A stretch of DNA of 64,000 nt from Ahaetulla prasina (Eukaryota > Chordata > Lepidosauria > Squamata > Colubridae). Of the stretch, positions 46,801 through 58,800 are shown one piece after another. Position 1 is the stretch's first letter. Each line of letters opens with the position of its first letter. Location: assembly GCF_028640845.1 (NCBI RefSeq), contig NC_080540.1:279697524-279761523 (forward strand). Direction: 5' to 3'. The notes beneath the pieces are model-generated. The model saw nothing but the letters and a program-made list of their open reading frames with translations. It was not told where the DNA came from and searched no databases. The translations under genes and the position numbers were made by a program.

Positions 46801-49800
46801 AGAAAATATATACATATATGTAAAAAAAATATGCATTAACTATATCAATTTGATATGATGAAGGGAACAATAGGACAGGAACGGTAGGCACTTTTGTGCT
46901 CTTATGCACAAAAGTTAAGTTAAAAATTTAAAAAGTTAAAAAGTTAAAAATTAAGACTGCAAAGAAAGTTTAATCTATTTGAGATACATACACACACACA
47001 CATTTTTTCACTAATGTAATACATTTTTGTTCGTACACTCCCCTATTTTTTTAAAAAAAACAACCTCATTGTGAATATTACCATACTACTATATGCAACA
47101 TTCAGAAAGTGCAAATCTAGTAAATTCACAGTAAAATATGAACCAAACCAACTGGATGTTTCCTGTTGCAAGTTGGCCTTATCCACTGTATACAGATTAC
47201 AATTTTCTCTCTAGAAAATTGTCTGTTTCCAGCCTCTATCTGATTCACACCTACTTATTAGTGAGTCCATTTAATTTATTTTTTTAGAAAAAAATTGCAC
47301 CCAAAGTTGTATGTTTCACGAATATTTCAAGACGTATTTCAAAATGATTTAAATTACATTTTATTTCATTTTAATTCCAAACTTATTAACAAAGTTATTT
47401 AAAGTATTTATTTTCAAAATATGCTAAGGCTACAGCCTTAAGATCTCTGGGAGGAGAACCTTGACCTCAAAAATTATAAAATTATCGGCTTTCCCCTTCT
47501 TAGTTTACAGTAACGACTCCTAACTGAGAGCTTGTTTCTGATTTCTTCCCAGAAGTGCATAACTACCTTTCAAGTTTTTCTAATGTATAAATTTTCTTCC
47601 ATTTGTGTTAACAGATCAGGGATTATTTACCCCCAGTGAAGCAAACGTTGATCCTTTCTCATTCAAGCTACAAATGGCAGCTGTTTGTCTTTACCCAGAC
47701 TCAATGGGGGCAATTGTCCTGTGCAAGATAACATACTTAGCCGTATCCTTATAAAGCTAAAAAATGCCTGTGTTTAACTTTGTTAAAATAGCTAAAAGAA
47801 AGTTGCTTGATGGGCCTCTTTTGGGCACAGAGAACTACCATCAGGGAAATAAATGTGGGAGAAGGAGGGAAAAAAATATGTCAATTGTGCCCAGTTTCAA
47901 TTATGCTTAACAGAAAGGGACAAATTGGTTTCAGCTATAGTCCCAGAGTGTTCTGTACATACCTAAAAAAAGTGAGGAGGAAAATGAGAGGCTCAGTCTG
48001 TAGTCATTATTTATGAAACTGGCAGACAAATTTATTGCCCAGTCTTCTCTTGGCAGAAAGGGCTGCATTATTCCTGTTCTTGGCAGGCTTCAGTAGTGAC
48101 TTGTCCAGCAATCTCTGAGTCACAATACAGACTGAGCTGCCTCAGACCAGCGCAACCTAGTTATAACTAGTTCCTGCCACATCAGCTGGTCAGAGCATGT
48201 AACCTGCTGTAGGTTCTGAACAGGACACGGAGGGAGGAGAGGAGAGGCTACTGTGTCAGGTTATTCCACCCTTCCTCTGCCTTGGTGCCCTGAACTGCCT
48301 ATGCTTCTCCGTCCATCCTCCCCCCCCCACACACACACAAAAAAAAAACCTGCAGGATGCCATCAGAACAATAGAATAACAGAGTTGGAAGGGACCTTGG
48401 AGGTCTTCTAGTCCAACCTCCTACTCAAGCAGGAAACCCTATACCATTTCAGATAAATGGTTGTCCAATCTCTTCCTAAAAATCTCTGGTGTTGGAGCAC
48501 CCACAACTTCTAGAGGCAAGTTGTTCCACTGATTTAATTGTTCTAACTGTCAGGAAATTTTTCCTTAGTTCTAGGTTGCTTCTCTCCTTGATTAGTTTCC
48601 ATCCATTGCTTCTTGTCCTGCTTTAAGGTGCTTTGGAGAATAGGTTTGTGGCAGCCCCTGAGAGACTGGAATGCTGCTATCATGTCACCCCTAGTCCTTC
48701 TTCTCATTAAACTAGACATACCCAGTTCCAGCAACCATTCTTTATATGTTTTAGCTTTCAGTCTCCTAATCATCTTTGTTGCTCTTCTCTGCACTTCTTT
48801 CTAGAGTCTCAACATCTTTTTTTATATCGTGGTGACCAAAACTGGGTGCAATATTCCAAGTGTGGTCTTACCAAGGTATTATAAGATGGTATTAACACTT
48901 CATGTGATCTTGATTCTACCCCTCTATTAATGCAATCTAGGACTACATTGGCTATTTTGGCAGCTACAGCACACTGCTGGCTCATATTCAAGTGATCGTT
49001 CACTAGGATTCCAAGATCCTTCATCCAGTTACTACTGTTGAGCCAGGTACCACTGATTCTATACTTGTGCATTTGGTTTTTCTTACCTAAATATAAAATT
49101 TTACTTTTCTCTTACTTTTCTCTCCATCCATTATGTTGCCAGTGGGTGTTTTTATATGTTACTTGCAGATACTGCTGCCTCAAAAGCTTCAAACAATGTG
49201 ATCTTTCTTTGGAACTTCCCTATTTTTGCACCCCTATTGTGACAGAATAGCCACACAATGACCTTGGGCTGGATGTAGAAGAACAGTCCATGGGATATGA
49301 TATGTGGGAGTGATCTTCGGAGATGAGAGGAAGAGAGCCAGATTAGACAACAGTGAGATAAGAGGCAGCTGAGCCCACAGAAGCAATGAAGCTATGTTAA
49401 ATGACTCAGAATAGAGGCTCCCTAGTTTCTTGAAGCATAAAGACAAAGAAGAAATGTACTTTCAGGCTTGCAAAATTCTCTTAAAATAATGTAACCTTAT
49501 AATAAATTTAAAGCTAAGTCTTCTGGATGTGTTCCTTATCTGGAGTACTTTGCAAGACTGACATCATGTGAGAATGTGCTCATTTGTAGAGGCCACCAAC
49601 TGATACCCTTATTTTAATCAAGTCTCATAAGTCTACATCATCAACAAGCTTATAACTCTAGAAGGACATTGCTCACTTCTGCATGCATCTACCCATCCCT
49701 GATCAGTCTGCTTTCTTTCTTACAGTCTTCTTCTTAGTCATTCTATCAGTGAATTCTTCTGAATATGTTTTAAAACACAGTTGGGATTGATCCAGTCTAC

Positions 49801-52800
49801 TTTCATGGCTATGCATTTCAAAATGTTATTGCTCAAGCATGTTTGCAAGCATGGTAGAGCTTACAAAGGATAAACAGCCAATCAGCAATTGCCTACCTTG
49901 ACCAGTAGCTGAGCACAAGCAATTGTTTAGTATTCACTATTGTCCACCTGTGCTTTCTACTATTATTATGAAGTGCTTGTCATTCTGCAGTGGCCCTTGT
50001 TGCTTGAAACAGGATTTCTTCGTAAGAAGATGAGTTATGATTAGAACAGGGGAATCCAAGAAAGCTTACACTCATAAGGATCCAGTCACAGCTTCTGAGC
50101 AGAGGGCATAGCCAGTTTGGTCTAGGGCTGTGATGGCGAACCTTTTTGGTACTGAGTGCCCAAACCGGGACGCGCCCACAGGCACACATGTCCACACGGC
50201 TGAGCACCAGAAACCTGAAGACCAGCTGGCTGGCGCATGTATGAGCACCGGCCAGCTGGTCTTCTGGTTTCCAGCGCTACAGCATATGCAAAGACTAGCT
50301 GGCCAGCTCGCATGCATGTGCTGGAAACCAGAAGAGCAACTGGCGGTGGCGCGTGCCCACAGAGAGGGCTCTGCTTGCCACCGCTGGCACACGTGCCATA
50401 GGTTTGCCATCACAGGTCTAGTGGTTAAGGCACCTGGCTAGAAGCCAGGAGTCTGTGAATTCTAGTCCCACCTTAACCATGAAAGCCAACTAGGTGACCT
50501 TGGGTCTGGCACTTTCCCTCAGCTAACCCACAACCCAGTGGTGTTGTTGTTGTTGTGGGGGAAATGGGAAGAGGAAGGGGTATTAGGTTTATTTGCCATC
50601 TTAAATTATTTATAAAAATAATGAATGAATGAACAAATAAATGAACCAGCGAATGAATGAGATAGCTCAATCCTTTGCTGGAAGTGCAGCCTGTCTGGAA
50701 GAGCCCTTAATGTTCTCTACATTTCTCTCCTTGTATTTTTTTTTTCTGAAATAAAATGCTTTTCTAGACTCCAAAGAATGGATCATGTTTTCTACAGTAA
50801 AGAATAAGTTTCTTCAAGTTTGAATTCAATTAACTCTGAAGAAGCTGAACTGCTTCTCTATGGGGTTTTATTATGCCAATTGCCAATGGCTCCAAAGCTC
50901 AACCTTTGGAGTTTCTTCTTCTGCTTCAGGAATAGCAGTAGCGCTTAGACTTATAGACTGCTTCACAGTACTTGACAGTTCTCTCCAAGCAGTTTACAGA
51001 GTCAGCATATTGACCCTGACAATCTGGGTCCTCCTTTTACCAATCTCAGAAGGATGGAAGGCTGACTCAACCTTGAGCCTGGTGAGATTCGAACTGTCAA
51101 ACAGCAGTCAGCAGAAGTAGCCTGCAATGCCCCATTCTAACCACTGCACCACCACAGATCAATAACCCTTCAAACTTCTCACTCCTTCTTTCCCAACTTC
51201 TTATTGAAAAGCTAGCAGGAAATGAGAGATAGGTAGAAAGAGAGGCATCAGTACCTCAGCCATCCTTCTCATGCCAGTAGTAGCCAGTCAGGTAGGTAGA
51301 AATAATGCAAGAGAAGATCTGGGCTATTTAAATATGAATCAGAGAAGGATTGGAAGAATGCAATAATTAGAAATGAACTTGATGAATTCTGAAACCGCAT
51401 TTATGAACAAAGTTCTCACCAACTCTTTAGTTTTGCATGCCAACAATACAAGGCAAGCTTACAGAAAACCATTTTAAGCTGTTCTACGGATAAGAATGGT
51501 TCTTCCTTGAATTTAAGGTGTACAGAACCATTTGTTCCCTATGAATGGGTGCGTGAGTGCCATAAATGGCCTTCACTGAAAAGGTTTTCATTAAAAAAAA
51601 ATTTGGGAATTAATGTAGAACTATATGCTCTAGTTCTGAAGAATAGAGTAGAGTAAAGTAAAGTAAAGTAGAGGAGAGGAGAGGAGAGGAGAGGAGAGGA
51701 GAGGAGCGGAGAGGAGAGGAGAGGAGAGGAGTGGACTGGAGTGGACTGGAGTGGAATAGAATAGAATAGAATAGAATAGAATAGAATAGAATAGAATAGA
51801 ATAGAATAGAATAGAATAGAATAGAATAGAACGTCTCAAGTCCATGTTTTTCTAATAATGCTGCTAAGAGGCTGAAAGAGTTAACTGAAGAGAAATGCTT
51901 GCTGTTCACACATTAAAGCATTTCTGAATTAATTTTGTCCAAAATTCATCTTTCCTGTTGAAAACCTGCACAATCATTGATATCTAACTGGGAATAATGT
52001 GGGAAAATTACATTAAGGGAACACTGCTGTCCAAAAGACATATGTGCAACCAAGTGGTATGAATAAGGAAAAATGTGCAAGAAAGTATGTAAAAAAACCC
52101 ATCTAAACAACTTTTTCTTGTCAAACTGATGCAGAGGAGCAGTATGCGCACTTGGAATGACAAGAATCCATGGGAACTGAAATAAACAATTTCATCACCA
52201 GTGCTGATACTTTCTCCAAATTCTTCCTGGTCTTGTAATTTTTTCTCCCTTCACCCAGGCTTCATAATGAGAAAGGAGGCTGATGGGAGAGGAAATCATT
52301 GAAAAAAATTGGATATTTGCAGGAAAGTTCCCATACATTACTTAGTAAAAGGGAGGAACATGTTATGTGCATTTCTCAGATGAAGGTAATTTTCTTATGA
52401 TTCCCCCCCCCCCCATGGTATCTGGAATCTTCCCACATAATAAAAGATGAATGGAATTCTGGCCACCCATATCTATGTCAAAAGTATTATGGAAATATAG
52501 ATACAATTTTAATGGGACCCTTTGTTCAGCCCAGAGGTGCTTAGATTATGGGATGTTGCAAGCAATTTGGAGGAGCTTCAAATAATTTGAGAGGTCATGA
52601 TTTTTTAATTAGATTTGAAACCCATCTAACATTCTGATTTTATCTGTACAAACTATGCAGCAAAATTTGAGGATTTCTCTGATTATAGAGATTAACGTGT
52701 ATTTATTTATTAAAAGTGGCACATTTATTTCATGGCCAACCTTAATGACAACAACAATCATTTGTTTTATTCATTTATTTATTATTTTAGGGAGTTGAAC

Positions 52801-55800
52801 AGGCAGTGCAAAATTTGAGCATCATTTGACTAGGCAATTAGACTAGTGAGCTACTGCCAGTATAGACCTATTTAATCAATGGGTCGGTCCAGATTTATTG
52901 AACAACAACTCCCAGTATTCCTAACCACTTTGGCCAAAGGAATCAGTCTGTTGTTCTTTAATATAATACAGTGATGTCCCCTCATGTACACTGCCATTCA
53001 GAAATCAACCAATCACAGACACATCCTCAGTTCCTCCCAACTCAGAGCTTTAGCTATTTAAAAAATTGCTTCTAATTTTGGTATAGAAAAATGCTTGTTC
53101 CTTGCCAACTTTCAGTGGCCTTGAAGCTTTGGTACAGAGTGATTTATCAATATCTGATCACACTGAGTCAGAGGTATTGTTTTTCAAAATCCTTTCTCCT
53201 GCCTCCTTCCTCCTCCTATCCTGCTTTTTCCCCCCCAGAGGCTCAAGGTCATTCTTCGTCCCCACTTTTATTCCCACTACAATGATTCTGCAAGGGAGGT
53301 TAGGCTGAGACATAATAAGGACTAAACCATCCAGGTAGATGTTCTATCTGAGTATGGATCTGAACCTGCATTATTCTAATTCTAATTCTAATTCTAAGTC
53401 ACACTAGATGCTGCTTTAGGATCTCTTTCCAGAGCACGATACCATAGTCTTTTGAGACTGAAGGATGCCAATGCAATTCTAATTCCAGCCCAATATCATA
53501 ATCACTAACCCACTCTATCCCATCGCTGTTTAGACTTGTTCAAAAGCCAGCACAGAGCTTTCTCAACTGTAGTCATCTTCCCCACTGTGCTGAAACATAA
53601 TTAGAATTATTAGAATTAGAAGAGTATTAGAATTATACTAATAGAATAATTATATTCAATCATACTACTAATTTTTAAATCTTGTACCTACATTTATAAA
53701 TCAGTTCAAAAGAGACAATGGAGCAAACTGGGATGAGGTTTACTAAGATGGGGAAGGGTCCTAGAAATCCTATGTAAAACAGTTAAAGGATCTAACTTTT
53801 AAGCTTTTAAGAAAAGACTGGACAGCCACTCGTCCGGAATGCCATTGGCACAGGTTGGACTAGAAAACCTCTGTTATTCTGTTATGTAAATATCTGAAGG
53901 GCTGTTCCTGAGAAGTGGGAATGTACTTGATCTCTATTGACCTAGAGGGCAGGATTTGGACCAGGGGATAAAAATTACAAGGAAGAAAGTTCAGATTGCA
54001 GTTCAGGAAGACTCTTCTGATTATATGAACTGTCAGCCAAGTGAACGGTTCTCCTTCGTTGTTGTTAGTTGCGAAGTCATGTCCGACCCATCACGACCCC
54101 TTGGACAACGTTCCTTCAGGCCTTCCTGTCCTCTACCATCCTCTGGCATCCATTTAAGCTCACGCCGACTGCTTCAGTGACTCCATCCAGCCACCTCATT
54201 CTCTGTCATCCCCTTCTTCTTTTGCCCTCCATCTTTCCCAGCATTAGGCTCTTCTCCAGTGAGTCTTTCCTTCTCATTAGGTGGCCAAAGTATTTGAGTT
54301 TCATCTTTAGGATCTGGCCTTCTAAAGAGCAGTCAAGGTTGATCTCCTCTAGGACTGACTTGTTTGATCGCCTTGCAGTCCAAGGGACTTGCAGAAGTCT
54401 TCTCCAGCACCATAGTTCAAAGGCCTCAATTCTTTGGTGCTCAGCTTTTCTTACAGTCCAACTTTCACAGCCATACATTGCAACTGGGAACACCATAGCC
54501 TTCACTATACGCACTTTTGTTGGCAGGGTGATGTCTCTGCTTTTAAGTATGCTGTCTAGCTTTGCCATAGCTTTCCTCACCAGGAGCAAGCGTCTTTTAA
54601 TTTCTTGGCTGCAATCCCCATCTGCGGTGAACTTGGAACTTAGTCGGTCACTACCTCCATTTCTTCCCCATCTATTTGCCAGGAATTGAGAGGTCTTCTC
54701 CTTCTCCTTCACTAGAGGCCTTGAAATAGAGCTGGATTTTTATTTTCCAGAGGTGTTCTTCCAGAGATCCTGTACTGAGTTGAGAATTGATAGAAAGTGC
54801 AGCTTCTGATATTAAAGATGCTTCCAGATACAACATTTGGGGGAATGGTGTTTTTTTTTCTTCCAGGAAATGCTGTCTTTCATATGTAATCATGCAGAAA
54901 AGTGTCATACTTTTGACTGATACAATGACAGGGTGCCCAACAATTTCCTTCCTTATATAATTCTTTTCCTAGGATTGTTCCACCAGTTCTAAACATTTTT
55001 ACCCACCTTTGAATGAGAACTAGAAATATTTGTATAGGATAGGATATATACCAAAATTACGATCTCTTTAAAGCAGGAGTCTCCAACCTTGGCAACTTTA
55101 AGACTTGTGGACTTCAACTCCCAGAGTTCCTCAGCCAGCTTTGCTCAGCCAGTTTTTGAAGACATGTATATTTATGTGTTTATATATTTATGCTCATATA
55201 CAAAGGATACCCTGTAAAATGCTAGTTTTACACTTGCGAACTGTTTCGGAATATTCTAGCATTAATAAATGTACTAATGAAGCCCAAGTTATCTCTAAAT
55301 ATCTTAAATATAGGTGTGATGAATCAGCTAATACGTTTATATGTTTTCCTTGAGGTAAACTCAGACGTGTTATTCGAGTCTTGAGGGATGATTCAAACTG
55401 GGCTCAAATTATAGCTTTGTGAGTTATGTTAATCTGTTTTTCTTTAAATATGCATTTCGGTTTTCAATAGCTCCCTGAAGGAATAGAATTCTACCCATGT
55501 TTCTGCAGTTCAGGGCTATAATTATTAATAATTTGGGATAAATATTTTATTATGTCCTTATAAATTGAGTCCTGTGTACAAGCAAACAGCATGGCCTTTT
55601 TCAAATGGTGTATGATTACACATAGATGTTTATTGGATTTTCACACTAATGTTACTTTTAGTAAATGTCAAAGAATAATCCTTTGATTTCAAGATGACCA
55701 GTCAATGGTTCACTGGATATTTTAGTCTCCACTGAAAGAGGGAGATGTCTTTAGTGGTGTAGTGGTGAAGATGTTGGACTAAGGCCGGGGAGAACCCGAA

Positions 55801-58800
55801 GCCACCCATCCTCATCCATGAAATTTCAGAAGGGGCCTTTGGGCATGCTCCTCTCCCAATTCGTGGGGTTGCCTGGAGGGAAAATGGAGCAGAGAAGACA
55901 ATGAACCAGGGGTGAAATCCAGCAAGTTCTGACAGGTTCTAGAGAACTGGTAGCGGAAATTTTGAGCAGTTTGGAAAACCGGTAGTGGAAATTTTGAGCA
56001 GTTAGGAGAACCGGTAGTGGAAATTTTGAGCAGTTTGGAGAACCAGTAGTGGAAATTTTGAGTAGTTCAGAAAACCAGCAAATACCACCCCTGGCTGGCC
56101 CCAGAGTGGATGAGAATGGATATTTTGCAATTTCCATCCCCCAGGAGTGGGGAGGGATTGGGGATTTTGCAGTATCCTTCCCGTGCCACGCCCACCAAGC
56201 CATGCCCACCAAGCCACACCACGCCCACCAAGCCACGCCCACAGAACGGGTAGTAAAAAAAATTGGATTTCATCACTGCAATGAACCACTAGAGCATGGA
56301 TGTCAAACTCGTGGCGTCATGTTGCCATCACGTGACATATCACAATGTTTTTTCCCCTTCATGGAGCTGCGGTGGGTGTGGCCTGCATGTGACGCATCCA
56401 GCCCACGGGCTGCCAGTTTGACACCCCTGCACTAGAGGAAAGGGAGGATATCAGTTAAACAAACAAACAATATATAGTTAACATTAGACAAATTGGATAG
56501 ATTTTGTCTAATCTGTGATAGCAATACTTCCTGACATATAGGAACTACATGTAATAATATAAATCGATTGTATCTAATTACAATCTGTTTGTGGAACACA
56601 CTTGCAGTCTGAATCCAGGAGCAGCCAATAACTATATTCTCAGGTTCTAAAGCATATTGGAATTCTATTTTCATATTTTCTCAAGTTAGAAGTCTGTAGC
56701 TGAATCACATATGCATTTTTGTACACAAATTCTACATTTTCAATAAGGGTAGTGGTGGGGCAGTGGTTAGAGTGCAGTATTGCGAACTAATTCTGCTGAC
56801 TGCCAGGGGATTGATCCTCACCGGCTTAACGCTGCCTCAGCCTCCCATCCTTCTGTGGTTGGTAAAATGAGGAGCCAGATTGTTGGGGACAATATGCTAA
56901 CTCTGTAAACTGCTTAGAGAAGGCTGTAAAGCACCATGAAGTGGTATATAAGTCTAACTGCTCTTGCTATATATGCATCCCTAAATAGAAAAGGTGACTC
57001 TTGCAGATTTGAAGACAACGTGATTTTGAAGACCAAATTATTGCATTTTCAAGAGGAAAGAGGGAAAAAAAATAGAAACCTGCAGACAACAAACTGGTCT
57101 ATGTGATTTCATGTTGGGATTTTCTGTTCTACTTCCAGATAGTTCAGTGATTGCGCAGCCCATGTTTGTCTTCAAGAAGGAACGACCCTGCAAGGTAAGA
57201 CCTGAAAGTTGTCCCATCCTTCTGGCATTTGTTTAAGATAATTTACTCGTCGTACATGGATCCAAATGGTGGGTGAAATGGGATTGCCAGTTTATTTGAA
57301 TGTCTGTGTCAACCTCAACGTGGAATTGTGCTGATTTCAACTGTTGTCGCTTCTCAGTTGCCACACAGACTCGGAGGGGGGGAGGGGAGCCACCTGTGGA
57401 ATGCCGGTTCCAGACAGCAGACAACAACAAGAATCCAGTTCTGTGGGAACCGAGGTCGTTCAGCCATCTGGGTTACTAAGGCTAAAGGTTTTACTGATGT
57501 TAACACAATATTGGGACTGCTAATTGGACAATGTGACACCAACTAATGAGGGGAGGGGGATTTGATTCTTTATGCGAAAACCATGGGGATTAATTAGAGT
57601 TGGTTTTGCTTCGATTCATGCTGATGTGAGGTATCTAATAAAGTTTAGTACAAAGAGACTAGAAAGTTTCAAGTCTGCTTGCTTGCTTGAGTTCATCAGT
57701 CGGGACCTTGACAGTCTACACAGAAACAGTATCTGCAGAAAGAGAAATACTAATTGACGTGGATTCCTTTATATCTTTGCGAATCATCAGCACACATACC
57801 AACTATTTATGGTAGTGTGATTGGGAAAACATGGATTAATGTGATGTCCTATTTAGGTACATGTTTGTACGTACGGCAACTTTAAACCCCCCGATGTTAT
57901 TCTGCATAAGCATGAAGGTACCATCAGGTTTGATTGCTCTTTCTCCATTAATTGGATTCAGGATAATATCTGAATTGAGCTCCTTCCAGTTCACATCACA
58001 CTAATTCAGGCATCCCATAGTGAAGCCAGAAAGATGTTTTCACTGAATGCCTAGTACCGTGATGGCGAACCTATGCTATGCGTGCCACACAGTGCCTTCA
58101 CAGTGGGCACACAAGCCGTTGGCCCAATTCAGCTCTGCCCCACATGCACACGTGCCTCCCACCAGCCAGCTGGTTGTTGGATCTCTGCCGTGCATACGCG
58201 GGGGTGGGGTGCATGCGGGGGCCCACATGCACATGCTCAGGGGAGGGGCGATGTGCAGGGATCATACGCACATTGCATTTTGGGGGTTAGGGCGCATGCT
58301 TTGGGCACTTGGTCAGGAAAAGGTCACTGGACTAGTATGAATGGAAAACACATATTCATAATTACCATTATGTAAATTAACAATAAGATTAATGAAGTTT
58401 GTTGTGTGTATGGTGAACTGTTGTTCTTTTTGGCTCAAGAGGAGAAGATATGGTTTCATCCAAAAAAGGTGGAATTATCTTCCGCAGGAGGTACCGTCCT
58501 TATGTGTAGGAATTCAACTTTCAGCCTAGCCTTACTAACTAGGAATTAGGGGAGCTGAAGCCTACATAGCAATAGCAATAGCACTTAGACTTATATACCG
58601 CTTCACAGTGCCTTACAGCCCTCTCTAAGCGGTTTACAGAGTCAGCAATATTGCCCCCAACAATCTGGGTCCTTATTTTACCCACCTCGGAAGGATGGAA
58701 GGCTGAGTCAACCTTGAGCCTGGTGAGATTTGAACTGCCAAATTGCAGGCAGCTGGCAGTCAGCGGAAGCAGCCTGTAGTACTGCACTCTAGCCACTGCG

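Noticed and set aside
50769..50815. Short open stretch after gcttttctag, possible microexon of the host gene
   Set aside because: Best donor choices give lengths that break the frame, and the peptide shows no supporting feature.
51610..51909. Minus-strand ORF with (FYSIL)n and (SSPLL)n repeats
   Set aside because: A direct translation of the pentanucleotide microsatellite.
53239..53300. Acceptor-like cccccccag followed by an open stretch and GT, possible exon
   Set aside because: The wording ggaggttaggctgag is typical of SINE bodies, and the phase does not fit exons 1 and 2.
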